Of a DNA stretch of 64,000 nucleotides, positions 45,862-57,263 are shown piece after piece. How positions within the stretch are numbered: position 1 is the stretch's first letter; every line of letters starts with the position of its first letter. Source of the DNA: Fragilariopsis cylindrus CCMP1102 (lineage: Eukaryota; Bacillariophyta; Bacillariophyceae; Bacillariales; Bacillariaceae); the NCBI GenBank assembly GCA_900095095.1, contig FMBT01000137.1, positions 32,353 to 96,352 of the forward strand. Direction: 5' to 3'. Below the pieces are notes generated by a model. It was not told the origin of the DNA, searched no databases, and worked only from the letters and a program-made list of their open reading frames with translations. The position numbers and the translations under genes are program-made.

Positions 45862-47328
45862 TTTTTTCTCTACTTGTTGACTATGTCGTGTCGTGTGATG
45901 TGATGTTTCTGGATTTGTAATACGATACGAGCTTGGATTATAAGCAATTGCGACAGTCTTTATTTCTTTTTCTTTCTGGTTTGTTTCGATATATTTCGGG
46001 GAGCTCTAATAGCTGTCCGTATTGACCGATATGAATAGGAATAATTGCGAAAACGACTGCAACGGTGAAGTTGATCAATATAAATAATTAGTATACAGTC
46101 TATTTGTTTGCAGGGAGAGTAGTCAGTGGCTATCGCTTCGTACACCTTAAAAGAGTGTATTGTAAGTAAGAAATGCTATGTGGTGCCTAAAAAGAACAAC
46201 GAACAACTTTTGTTGCAGCAACTATTACAGTACATAATTTTGATTTCAAGAGACGTCGTGGTCAATCTGGTGATAAGATTGATTCGTTGAAATCTCAGTC
46301 GTAGATTCGATCCATTCGATTGATTCGTTGAGCAAGGTGACACCTGGAATGTTACTAACTTCTGTTCATTGTCCGTATGGGAGCAGACTGAAAGAGATTC
46401 CAATACTAATAGTAGTAGAACTACTAATACAAAAGAAACTCCCATTTCCCTCTCTCCAATTATACAACTTGCAGCATAAGTCGTAGTCACTTTTTCATTA
46501 CCGATTGAATGAGCAAATAATATGAGGGTTTCTCAGGAGAGCAATAGAAGCAGACATGGTTCAAAATTGAGACACAACATTGTCAATCTGTTTTGTTTTG
46601 ACTGTTTGTGCTATGTTTTTCCAGAGGAAAGAACCAACAAAAAGAAAAATGGAGTGGTTCATCATTATGTTGCTTCTATATAACACATATTTTGTGAAAA
46701 AATTGCCAGATGGTTTGACATGCCCGGACAAATATGATTGTGATGTACAGTATATCACTGATATTGATGTACTTTATCATCATCTACAGTAGTCAAATTG
46801 CTAGATTCCTTTGATTAGGAAATCTTTGTTCTTCGTACAATGCTTGTTATGTAATAATCTAGTTAATTTACATAACGGAATATTTTACGTGATGTTTATT
46901 CAGTCAGTCCGGCTTATTTATTCCGGCGAATTCCGGCTATTATTATTACAACGCGTTGTTGTCAAAATGAAATTCGTATCATGTATATCATTATTCACAT
47001 CATATTATTATTATATTTAAGATTATTTACTAGGAGTACATTAACGTTACCGTATTCTAAGACTTCCTGCATGAATGAAATGAAAGAGAATAAAATAATG
47101 TGTGATCTATTTTATCATTCAAGAGTGTCCATTTTTACTGATCACTTCACGTCCGGGTTGATCACTTCACGTTGAGATCTAAGTACTGTATTATTTATTT
47201 GAAGCACAAAAAGAAGAAGAAGAATATGCGCATTGCTGCCTCACGACACAAGAGACATTTTACATTCACTGGGAAATTCAATAAATAAACAACAGCATTT
47301 TAAAGAGAAAAAACAAACAGTCTTCATT
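45862..47328. other. Long intergenic region
   Basis: About 1.5 kb between divergent genes. No gene I can support: a minus-strand frame at 46176-46490 has a hydrophobic stretch (VLVVLLLLVLESLSV) but no recognisable domain, and the rest is short AT-rich frames. A small direct repeat gatcacttcacg occurs at about 47140-47170. Confidence 0.5.
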
Positions 47329-49495
47329 ATGTCAGATAGCGGGAAAAGCGACGACGGCAAGCACGATATTGGCAGTATTCATAGCAGTGAAGCAACACCT
47401 CCTCGTCGAAGATCATCCCTTGCAGCGGCTCGAGAATCGACAGCAGTGGTTGTTCATAAGATTGACGATAAACTTGATGCATACGAAAGAGAAACTGTTC
47501 CTGATGATCAATACAAAGGATTTTTATCTTTTCTAGGATTGTTTACTAGTCGTCATACGGCAGGGACAGAATTTGCGATAGGGCCGTTGTTCGTAGCACG
47601 CGGCTCATCCGCGATTGATATCCTGGTGGGATTATTCATTGGTAATTTCCTAGCAACACTATCATGGAGATTCATTGTTGCGCCACTTGCTGTATCACAA
47701 CGACTAACAGGTGAGTGAATATATACGTGTGATGGATGCATGATGGATGTTGCACAATTAAAATATCACACAGCAGCAACCAATCTATTCTAAACTTTAT
47801 TTCTTCTGCTTTTTATCTAGCATATTACGCGATGGAGCGTGTTGTCGGGAGGAAACTTATCATGGTTTTTGATTCCCTCACATTCATCTTATTAGCCGGA
47901 TTAGCAGGAGCAATGTTTACTGTTAGTGCAACAGCCTTCGCTGCAATGTTTAATGTGGATTCTCCTGAATTAACTGACATGTTACCATCGTCTGGAAGGT
48001 TCTGTGGTATTGTTATCGCATGTGGTCTTGTTACGACCATCGTTTCCGCGTTGGGGTTTACCTTTGTTACGTTATTTGGCCAAATCATGACACCAGTATT
48101 ACTCGCTGGAATTGTTTATCTTTGTTATAATTCACTCAAAATGTTAGGAGTCGGGGAAGACGGATGTGATTTATGGTGTATCCTCAATGAACAAGTATAT
48201 ACCGGAACGATCGTTCAGGGACAAACAAAATTTGGTATGGCACATTGTATATTTTTTGCTTGGTTCGTTGACTTACAACTACATATCGGTCAAAATGATT
48301 TAAGTATGTTGTAAGAATAAAGAAGATTGAATAGTTGTTTGATATAATTGTTTGTTTTGCTACTGTTTTAACTATTAGTAGTATTGTTACAGTTGTTATC
48401 ACCACTCATCAGCCCACTAATAATCGGTCCACTACTTAATTTATTATATTGTCGACATACACAGACGATTTGCTCGGAATGCGAATATAGGATGGACATC
48501 AGCAGGTGGGATGTATGTTGGACATTATTTTGCGTGGATAACGGCCGGTATTATGTATGCGGTACAGCTAAAAGAAGATCCAGAAAATACTAGTGTCGCA
48601 CCTGGTCCAATTGCAAAACTTGTTGGTGTATGTATAGTACCGAAATTGTTCTTTGAAGATCACAGTTTTTCTTTCTTTCTTCTCGTCTCTTCTCGTCTCA
48701 CACCAACACATTATTATCTAAAACACTCTTCATTTGATGGTGATCGTCGTTTAGGGGAACTTTGGTCTTGTTGTAATCATCATCGCAGGTAAAGTAAATG
48801 TGAAGTATCATAAATAAATAGATAAATACTACTAATGAAAAACAATCAAATTATTGTCTCTCATATTACCATTCTCTCTCTCTCTCTCTCTCTCTCTCTA
48901 AATATATATATATATATATATATATATAGGTTGGTCGACGGCTAATCCAGTTATCTATAGTTCAGGTCTTGCCCTTCAGCATATATTTCCCCAAATCCAT
49001 GCCTGGTCATCCACTATTATTGTTGGACTACTTTCGACCGCAGTTGCTTGCTTTCCAGCTATCACAAATCGTATTATTGAATTTCTTGCTCTTGCTGGTA
49101 TCATTTTATGCCCCATGGGTGTCATTGTATTCGCCGATCATTTTGTCTTCCCTCGAATAAATGGACTTCGTAGCGAGTTTGCATATCATCATCGACTGGA
49201 TGAGGAGTCTTGCCATATGACGAATTGGCCAGCTGTCATCACATGGGCGACTGCTGAGATCTTATCGCTTCCCCTCGCCCTACTCACTCCAGTTTCTGTG
49301 TACTTTGCTCCGATCATTACGATCCCGTATTCCTTTGCGGTATTTGTCGGATTGACTAAGTTGTTTGTGAGCAAAGGCTGGATGAAATACAAAGATGAGG
49401 AAGTACTTCCTGAAGATGATGAAGACGACGATGGTGATAAAATACATGCTTCGACTGATAAATCAGAGGCTAGAAGTGAGGAATGTGAGGCTTGA
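47329..49495 (+). CDS. NCS1-type purine/pyrimidine transporter, five exons
   Basis: Exons 47329-47710, 47821-48310, 48465-48627, 48755-48788 and 48930-49495; 544 residues; all four introns are GT-AG and close in frame. A hydrophilic N-terminus with RRRSSLAAA leads to about 12 hydrophobic segments. Family-like features: AGTEFAIGPLFVARGSS in segment 1, LAGLAGAMFTVSATAFAAMF, FAWFVDLQLHIGQNDLS, ARNANIGWTSAGGMYVGHYF, and AGWSTANPVIYSSGLALQHI. The C-terminus is acidic and cytosolic. NCS1 proteins (cytosine permease, Fcy2, allantoin or hydantoin carriers) import nucleobase-type nitrogen compounds with H+ or Na+. The substrate is not deducible. Exon 4 is only 34 bp, and the fourth intron is mostly (CT)n(AT)n. 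The gene is intact. Confidence 0.88.
48870..48928. repeat. (CT)n(AT)n microsatellite forming an intron 3' end
   Basis: CT repeats (about 48870-48899) pass through aaat into AT repeats up to 48928, directly before the AG acceptor and exon 5 of the NCS1 gene. The CT part can serve as the polypyrimidine tract. Confidence 0.85.
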
Positions 49496-50756
49496 AGAAA
49501 CAAATAACATTTGTAGTCTGTAATGGATTATTTAGGATCACATTACAATAATAGTAAGTTAGAAGATACATATCAATATTTGCTTACTACTGTTTAGAAT
49601 AAAAACTTGCATATTGACTCTAGTCTTTTCTTCTTACTGGGCGATATAGTATATAATCAAAATCATGTTAAATTCCTATCTGGCACTGTCATCTTCCATC
49701 AAACACTTTGCACCTCCAACAGGAATCAAGTAAGTAGAAGGCATTAGTGGACCACGGTCAAGTAACCAACAACATCGATAAACTACTTTCCCTTTATTAT
49801 AGTATTTTGGTCACAAAAGAAGTATACATCTGATACTGTTGTAATAGAAATTCTATGAAAGGATGTGTCCCAAATTAATTGCAAAATATCCATAAGGAAG
49901 ATGGGAAACTACAGAGAGTCGAATTGTAACTCAATGATTGAAGGTTTATAATTAGAGGATAACTGAGTATTAAAGAATATTATAGTCAAATATATTAGTT
50001 TATAGTAGAAACAAATGGAACAATGTTATATACAGTCATCAGTACAGAGTAGACTTGCTTTATACATCCATCACACGATGACAGAACATAACACAGGGAG
50101 ATTAATTCAAAAGTGGAATACACTTGGAAAATGGTACAGAAGTCTTAGCATCTCCATAGAAAGTGTTTTTTCATCTACTATACTAGACTAGAGAGTGTGT
50201 AGCATGTGTTATCTGTAGGGCTTGACAATTAGTACTTTCAACCAATAATTATTGCACAACCAACAAAGATACATATTGTACATTAACATCTATCTAAAAA
50301 GGAATCTTACGAGTCAAATGAAAAGTCTCATTTTTCTCGTCTAAAGATATTAATTTATTAAACCGTAATGCAGTGCGCACATTCATGGGACTTAATTCAC
50401 TAGTGATTCATCGCTAAATAACAATCAATCGCTAACACGGAACTGCCTCCATTACGATGGAAGCAGCTCTCTAGAATAGAACCCAATACTAATGCTTATA
50501 ATATACATTATCTCACAATAGAAAGCCTCTTCCCTATATACTAGTCTAGGGCATGGCAGTACAGTAGAAGTATTCATCGTTTTCCTTTGCTGTCTAAATA
50601 TTTTATTAAAGGAAGTAGTACATCTTAGTTGACAAGTTGACGCCGGAATTTCAAGGAAATACGTAGTAACTACACTGCCTGCCTGTACCATCATTAAAGT
50701 AACTTGTAACAATTTAGACTTATCAGTATTGTTCTTCCACCTTGCTAAACGATATC
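49496..50756. other. Intergenic, about 1.2 kb
   Basis: Between two plus-strand genes. No supported gene; AT-rich and apparently unique. Confidence 0.5.
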
Positions 50757-51995
50757 ATGTTTCCATCCTTCATATCATCCGTTTTTTTCGGAGATGGCGG
50801 TACCACTCCTCTGGCTGGCACTAGAGCAACTGAACCTATAACACAGAAAGAAACTGTTCGAGGAAATATTCACGAAGCAGGCTTAGAATCATATGCCTTT
50901 TCGGGTATGCAAGGATGGAGAATAACGATGGAAGACGCACATATGGTATGTAATGTTATACCAGTCGCAGGACAGGAGGAACCCTTACGCAAAGGTCATG
51001 CAATTTTTGGTGTCATGGATGGCCATGGAGGAGATTTTACATCGGAATTTGCAGCAGATCACTTTATGAGATTTTTCTCCTCCAGTAACCGTTTAAAGAA
51101 ATACGCCAATATGAGTATCGAAGATCAATCGAATGTACCTGGAATTGAATGTCTCCATTCTGCATTGACAGAAACTTTTTCTAAACTTGATGCGGAGATT
51201 CGTAAGCAACAAATTAGAAGGAACAATGAGATCCTTAAATTGTCGAAACAACAGGAGTTGGCGGAGGGTAGTCTCGTACCTAGAGTCAAGTATGAACGAT
51301 CAGGTTCAACTTGTATCGTCGTCCTTGTTACGCCCTCACATATTATTTCTGCTAATGCGGGAGATTCACGAGCGATTCTTCGTCGAAATGGAAATATATT
51401 ACCACTTAGCTTTGATCACAAACCAAATAACACCCCCGAGTTGGAACGTATCAACCTTGCAAGTGGATTTGTAAAGTGCAAACGTGTAGACGGAGATTTA
51501 GCCGTAAGTCGTGGATTAGGAGACTTCTCCTATAAAAGTAATGAATTGTTGCCGGTAGAGCAACAAAAGGTTATCCCGAATCCAGAATTTGTAATATACC
51601 CACGAAGTAAAGGTGACGAATTTATGGTACTCGCTTGTGATGGTATATGGGACGTAGCGAGTAATGAACAATGTGGATCGTTTGTACAAAGTCTGTTAGA
51701 CGAGGGAGAATCAGATCTAGGATTGATATGCGAAGAGTCAATCGATACCTGTTTAGATAAGAATAGTCGCGATAATATGACAATTGCTATGGTAACATTC
51801 CAAGGTTGTAAGATACCAACAGGTGGTCTTGGTATTAATAACGTTATATGGCAACGACGCGCAGCACGACAAGCAAGACAATTACAGCAATCAGCGAAGA
51901 AGGTAGCAACTAGAGCAGCAAGCAATGTAGGGTTGATTTCAGAGGAGGTATCATCCCCAACCCCGAAGCGTTCCGTAGCTGCATCAGCGAAGTAA
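50757..51995 (+). CDS. PP2C-type (PPM) protein Ser/Thr phosphatase
   Basis: Intact single exon, 412 residues from ATG 50757. The PP2C motifs appear in order: GMQGWRITMEDAHM, FGVMDGHGGDF (metal-binding Asp, Gly), SGSTCIVVLVTP, ISANAGDSRAILRRNG, LSFDHKPNNTPELERI, DGDLAVSRGLGDFSYK, MVLACDGIWDVASNEQ and SRDNMTIAMV with the metal-binding Asp. The catalytic metal ligands are therefore present. A basic Ala/Arg/Gln tail (RAARQARQLQQSAKK) follows and may direct location. Mg/Mn-dependent dephosphorylation of Ser/Thr; the target is unknown. Close to animal PPM1A/B/G in layout. Confidence 0.95.
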   Translation: MFPSFISSVFFGDGGTTPLAGTRATEPITQKETVRGNIHEAGLESYAFSGMQGWRITMEDAHMVCNVIPVAGQEEPLRKGHAIFGVMDGHGGDFTSEFAADHFMRFFSSSNRLKKYANMSIEDQSNVPGIECLHSALTETFSKLDAEIRKQQIRRNNEILKLSKQQELAEGSLVPRVKYERSGSTCIVVLVTPSHIISANAGDSRAILRRNGNILPLSFDHKPNNTPELERINLASGFVKCKRVDGDLAVSRGLGDFSYKSNELLPVEQQKVIPNPEFVIYPRSKGDEFMVLACDGIWDVASNEQCGSFVQSLLDEGESDLGLICEESIDTCLDKNSRDNMTIAMVTFQGCKIPTGGLGINNVIWQRRAARQARQLQQSAKKVATRAASNVGLISEEVSSPTPKRSVAASAK

Positions 51996-52304
51996 TGGTA
52001 CTTTCAACTAGAGCTGTTGTTTTCTAATAATTATCTACTACTATATATAATCAATACAATATTCATTCTTTAACATGAGGAATCGTAAGAAAAAATTGAA
52101 ATTATTTTATTTTTCTAGCTCATCTAGCTAGTAGCCTACTAGATGTGGATTGAGTTGATTGTAGGAATAGCGTCATTGTCGGTACCCAAAATCCCCAGTA
52201 CAGATCTTGCGATAAGGAGTGAGGAGCATTCCAATATGAATACGACATACTCAATACTGTACAATTGCATTCTTTATCTTGCATTACTGATGTTTTTTTC
52301 TTCT

Positions 52305-52336
<32 letters not shown>

Positions 52337-52353
52337 GCTGCTAACATTATACA
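51996..52353. other. Convergent intergenic region with (TTG)n
   Basis: 3' flanks of PP2C and the ZIP remnant. (TTG)n from about 52303 to 52337. No gene. Confidence 0.6.
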
Positions 52354-53215
52354 TTATACATTATATATAATATTACGTGATGCTATATAAAAAGAGCTAA
52401 TGATGACATAGCTAAATATCCTATCAAGAAGGCGAGTAATTTCATCACCAAGTAACTTTGAATCTCTACATACCAATATCTCTTTCAATCCAATTTCAAC
52501 AATCGATAAGTACAAAAATGTACCAGCTACAATAGCCTGGATGATTCCAACAAGTGTATTGCTATTATTGTATTTCTCTCCTCCTCCTTCTGCTGCTGTA
52601 GCCGCAACCAATGCTTCAAAAATATTCCTAAATAAATGCTAACTACACTACAGGAAGCAGATATGAGCACCGTTATATACTATCATCGAACGTTCATTTC
52701 AGATGCAACAAGAGATGAACGAAGTGCGTATCCTGCAAACCCTTTATGTGCCAATACTGCTGTTGTTATCGAATTGACTTCAGTATTCTTTGAATTAACA
52801 CCAATAGCAAGACCATCAAATATACCATGTACCAATAAGGGCAGTAATAAAATGATCGATGCAACTAAACTACCATGCATATGGTCTGCAATGTGTTCCT
52901 TATGATAATGATAATCATGATGTTCTACACCAGTAATTGATATGATACCAGATCCGATATCATTGTTGTTGTTGTTGTTGTTGTCGTTATGAAATGAACA
53001 AGACAATGACGACGACGTACAAGTGCTGGATATTGTTGTTCCTACATCCTTGACAATATTATTACTATTATGCTGTACAAGTAAAGGAGAATTATGATCA
53101 TGGTCATGATGATGTTGGTGACGTGTTTATTATGTTTCGTCATTATTAATGGATGATCATCGAAATGTGCATGAGGGAAATCTTCTAAAAATAAAACATA
53201 AACAAAATGTAAGAC
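52354..53215 (-). pseudogene. ZIP-family metal transporter, 5'-truncated and broken
   Basis: Minus-strand pieces in order: GTC at 53215 after a ttcag acceptor starts VLHFVYVLFLEDFPHAHF (like ZIP segment 3), a His-rich loop (VEHHDYHYHKEHIADHMHG), the signature helix LPLLVHGIFDGLAIGVNS, then LAHKGFAGYALRSSLVASEM, and after stops and shifts (52610-52690) GIIQAIVAGTFLYLSIVEIG with LKEILVCRDSKLLGDE. ZIP carriers move Zn2+ or Fe2+ into the cytosol. The first two membrane segments are not found upstream, where a 1-kb foldback element begins about 80 bp away. Stops at 52683-52690 make it non-functional as it stands, although an upstream exon further away and sequence errors cannot be excluded. Confidence 0.7.
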
Positions 53216-53297
53216 CTGAAATGAATGGAGCTATTAGGAATACATTACGCGCTTTTATCGTTTAATAATAATTATAAGCGATACAGTAGCGCGCTGT

Positions 53298-54330
53298 CAC
53301 TGGATGATTCCCGAATTCAATTAATCCTACAATCCTACAATCCTACACGCGCAGATTTTGGCGAAAAACACACAAAAACAGGAGATTATGGCGAAAAACA
53401 CACAGAAACAGGAAATTATGGCGAAAAACACACAGAAACACAGAAATCCTGGTAGACGAGACCCCACGTCTACCAGAAAATCCTACACGCACACATTTTA
53501 CATTATTTTGATGGAATCTTGAAATCTTTTTTAAAAAGAAACTAAATCCATACTAATGTTAAATATTAAGAATTGAAATTGAAAATAATCATCGCATCAC
53601 CTTAACAATGGGAATGTATTGAATCGAACCTCCATGGATATCGATCTATTTAATAAAATCTTACCAGACGAAATCTAGATATCTGTACTCATAACAAGGG
53701 AAAAAAGTTTTGGTTGAATTGGATCAATATTAAGTACTTAAACTCTCTCTTAGAAAAAGACGCACATGATCGGATTTTTCGGAAAAACAGGTCCTACATA
53801 CCCGGTGATAATGGGTCCTCTCTTAATGAACTAATAACAATAAAAATTAGCGCATTAACTATTAGAACAACAATAAAGACATCTGTATTAGCACTATATC
53901 TATTACTCTGTTCTCTGATTTTTAATCCTCCTCTCTTATGTACCTCTTCCTTGCGATTCGAAATTTGCCTGCCAGCCATCTATCACCTCATAGAATTTGT
54001 TCCAAATGACCAAATTCAACCGAAATTTTTTGTCTCTATTAACAGTACGAATATCTATATTTCGTCTATAAAGTTTGTATTAAATGGACCAATATTGATG
54101 GATCTATGATTTATTATATTCCCATTGTATGTATCGTATGAAAATAATTTTCTATTTCGATTCTTCAATGCGCATAAAAATGATAATTATTTTATTATTT
54201 ATTCAGGAGGGGAAAAGTAAGATTCCATTCAGAAATAAAGCTAACATAGCACTTATTTTTATTTTTTTCTGTGCGTGTAGGTTTGTAGGATTGTAGGATT
54301 AATTGAATTCGGGAATCATCCACTGTAACA
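53298..54330. mobile_element. Foldback (long inverted repeat) element, about 1.03 kb
   Basis: The ends are inverted copies: ctggatgattcccgaattca then attaatcctacaatcctac at the left (53299-53340), and its reverse complement at the right (about 54286-54330). The similarity continues inward: left 53510-53730 (ggaatct, caatgggaatgta, cgaaatctagatatctgtac, ggttgaattgga) matches the reverse complement of right 54010-54230 (ggaatct, caatgggaatata, cgaaatatagatattcgtac, ggttgaatttgg) at a moderate level. The loop is about 53740-54000. The left arm also carries 30-bp tandem repeats and a small hairpin (tggtagacg ... cgtctacca at about 53451-53475). A plus-strand frame at 53714-54109 inside it has no recognisable domain. 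No clear target duplication found. Confidence 0.75.
53351..53447. repeat. 30-bp tandem repeat, three copies
   Basis: ggcgaaaaacacacagaaac followed by aggaaattat repeats at 53351, 53381 and 53411 approximately, with small changes. Confined to the left arm of the foldback element. Confidence 0.85.
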
Positions 54331-54632
54331 ACAACAACGACGACGACGACGACGACAAAGTCAGTAACGATGCCGATGACGAGATCGACGGCAGCAGCAA
54401 TGACAGTGATAGCATCAACGCCTCGTCAATTATTATCAATAGGTAATAAATAGAATAGGAACGTTATGTTGTATAGTATAATGGGGTTACTTTTGAATAA
54501 ATTATAGTAAATAATTTTCCCTCTTTACTACGCATGACTGCGATGCTATCAAATAGTATAAAGAGTACAATAGTATAAATCTTTTCTTTCTTTTCATTAG
54601 TTACTGATGCACCATATATGCATTGCTAGAAC
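54331..54632. other. Intergenic, short
   Basis: It begins with an AAC/GAC triplet run. A short plus-strand frame (MPMTRSTAAAMTVIASTPRQ) looks like a targeting peptide but stops after 27 codons; not supported as a gene. Confidence 0.4.
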
Positions 54633-56115
54633 TTACATTTTCTTGGATTTCTTCTTGACTTGTTTCTTTGTTTTCTTGATACTCTTTTTCTTTTGACTCT
54701 TTGTAGTTGGTGAATTTGTTGGAGGCTTTGTGGGTACATCAGTTGGCTTGTTGCTTGAGACATCAGATGGCTGCTGAGACGGCTCGAAACCAGGAGCAAA
54801 GCATCCTTGTGTATAGTCTTGACACCATGGTCCAATGGTTGCATTTGGATAACCTATACCATCAGGACAATCAGTGCCATCCAGCATTGAAACTGTACCC
54901 ACATTATCAGGAGTCTTTCCAGCCCATGTGGAAAGACATTGATTAAAATCACTTACATTAACAAACATTCTAGTCATATACTCTACCTGAGAGACATTCC
55001 ATGAGTCAACAGGTTGGTTGAATTTTTCTGCTTGTAAGAACATATAATTCATATCTGAAACTTGAGATACATTCCATGAGTCGATACGTTGGTTAAATTT
55101 GTCTGCTCCAGCAAACATTCCATTCATATTCTCTACCTGAGATACGTCCCAATTACCAATAGGCTGGTTAAAATCACTGGGATAAATGGTTGTTAAACTG
55201 GATAAGTGGATAAAAACCCGCAAACATTCTATACATTGTTGTAACCTGTCCAACATCCCAACATTCTAAGGATCATTAAAACGAGTATATTCAAGTAAAT
55301 AATCCATATCAGTAATGCCCGTCGTATTCCAGCAATTAATATCAGCATAATCTGACGGACAATCTCCATAATCAATGTAGTAACAATAAAGATCAGATCT
55401 GAAAGTGAATCACTATAATTAGAAACGTCGGGACGTGGATCAGGGCATACAGAAGTACAATTCAACGAATCAAGTTGACGATGATATTGTGGGTGGTAAT
55501 GGTAGTAGGAATCAGTCATTTCCTCCTCCTTGTTAAATTCTTCTTTATCAATGAGGGACATAGTAGTAGTAACAACATTCTTGTATTCCATATCTTCTAA
55601 ACAGAAAGTGGAACACAATATCCACTAGATGCATAGGATGCATCTTCTGGTTCAAAAAAGGCACCATTTACTTCAATTGCTTTGTTTTGAGGAACACAAG
55701 CATCATTAGGGGACGAGCAGGTACCACGATTTAGATGACCATAGTCCATCTTCTTAATACCTTCTTTATCCAAAGAGATTTTCCTCTTCATTAGAGAATC
55801 ATCATCAGATGTAGCAGCAGCAGCAGCAGTAGTGGTAGTAGTAGTAGGAGAAATATTGCATTCCTCCAATGATTTTCCTTCTTGATGTTGTTGATGGTCT
55901 ACTAGATGATGAATCATTTCCTTCTTCTGCATGATATCACCTTTATCATCAGCAAGCTCTACATCATTTGCTTTGTTAGGACGACCATCAATGCTATTTT
56001 GAATCTTCAATGGCTCAAGACGGACTTTTTGTCTTGTATTTGACTTCGATTGATTCTTCAAGGATTGATTCTGTTACTCATGTAGGACAGAGTCATGGGG
56101 TTCTTCCATAGCCAT
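54633..56115 (-). CDS. DUF285 (BspA-like) repeat protein, second copy, with in-frame stop and frameshifts
   Basis: The start ATG at 56115 gives MAMEEPHDSVLHE, then an in-frame TAA, and the same frame continues NQSLKNQSKSNTRQKVRLEP. Further on: LNRGTCSSPNDACVPQNKAI, EPEDASYASSGYCVP, a shift near 55610, LDSLNCTSVCPDPRPDVSNY, a shift near 55400 to DYGDCPSDYADINCWNTTGI, and after one more shift near 55240 the DUF285 units FNQPIGNWDVSQVENMNGMF, FNQRIDSWNVSQVSDMNYMF and FNQPVDSWNVSQVEYMTRMF. The tail has NATIGPWCQDYTQGC, a Pro/Thr/Ser linker and a Lys-rich end (KKSIKKTKKQVKKKSKK). Unlike the 29-kb member there is no C-terminal membrane segment; the basic tail may bind polyanions. Role unknown; cell-surface or extracellular is inferred. 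Confidence 0.7.
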
Positions 56116-57263
56116 TGCGACCGAAGTCGCGGAAGGCTTGAAAGGAATGAATTAACGCAGAGGAAAATCTCATTGTTGGTTGGGAGATTTTGATGATTGA
56201 AAACAATTGGATGTTATATTGTTTTCTTCTTCTTCTTCTTCTTTTTGTGATATTGAAATTATGTGCTTTTTCTCTAAATTAAAAAAAAGGAAAATGATAT
56301 GAAATGTCGTGCATTACGTTCGCTAGCCAGTAAGCAGTACATGTAGTTTTTGTTCCTTCGTTCTTCGGAGACTCGTAGATATGTCGTGATGTGATTATTT
56401 TTGCTGTCCTTTTTTTACTGCAAAAGTGTTCTTGTTCCTTCATTCTTCGCTGACACAGTTGTTCTTTTGTTCTTTATGCATTACGTTTTACTAGCCAGTA
56501 CAGTAGTAATGTAGTGTTCTTGTTCCTTCGTTCGTCGTGATGTGATAATTTCTTGTTGTTCTTTATTTTTCTGAAAAAGCGTTCTTGTTCCTTCATTCTT
56601 CACTGACACGTTTGTTCTTTTGTTCTCCCTTTTTCAAAAATACGTAAAATCAGTCGTGGCCTCACTTTGTTTTATTTATTAAGAATAGTGATTGCTTTTA
56701 TGAAGCAAGATTCATCAGAATCAATCGATTGAATCATTCATCTGATAATGGCATGTTAATATAGCAATGTACCACCGTATTGAGTATTATCGTTCCATCA
56801 TTATCTTCGTTTTTTCGCTTTTATCTGTTTTTCTTGCATGAGATACAAGTCGTAAGCAACTACCGTACAACGAATCTACCGTACAACGAATTTTTCCCCG
56901 CGTTAAGCGCGTGTGTGTACGTGTTAATAACGCGTGCTAATTTTTTCACGTGATAGCCCGCGCGGCATTTTCCGTTGACTGGAGGAAGTACAAAGATCTG
57001 ATTTGAATTCGAATACAAATCCCTTCAATGTTAGACACGTAAAACTTGTAAACCGTCCTAGTTTGGTTTGCTTCCGATTGCTAGACTGACGATCTATCCC
57101 TGCTTTCTTCAATGTAGGACACAAAACACTGCGAAACGGAGTACAAGTAAGATAACTACAGATAAAATAGTAGGAAAAGACATGACATTGGAAATATCAC
57201 AATTCTTCTCTGTCGTTACAACTATTGCATTGCATTATTAGTATTTCTGGATCATAATTTATA
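56116..57263. other. Divergent intergenic region with internal duplication
   Basis: No gene supported. It holds a tandem duplication (56313-56640) and a GC-richer patch near 56900-56970 (cccgcgttaagcgcg, cccgcgcggc). Confidence 0.6.
56313..56640. repeat. Imperfect tandem duplication, period about 170 bp
   Basis: gcattacgtt-c/t-gctagccagta, ttcttgttccttcgttc, gtcgtgatgtgat, gttcttgttccttcattctt and tgttcttttgttct occur in the same order in both halves (56313-56480 and 56480-56640). Short inner repeats of gttccttc recur too. Confidence 0.8.

Noticed and set aside
46176-46490. Minus-strand 104-codon frame with a hydrophobic stretch
   Set aside because: No domain, no splice or start context, isolated in a 1.5-kb AT-rich region; a chance frame is as likely.
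53225-53455. A small gene encoding GEKHTETG-type repeats
   Set aside because: It is the 30-bp tandem repeat in the arm of the foldback element; no start context, and flanked by non-coding inverted repeats.
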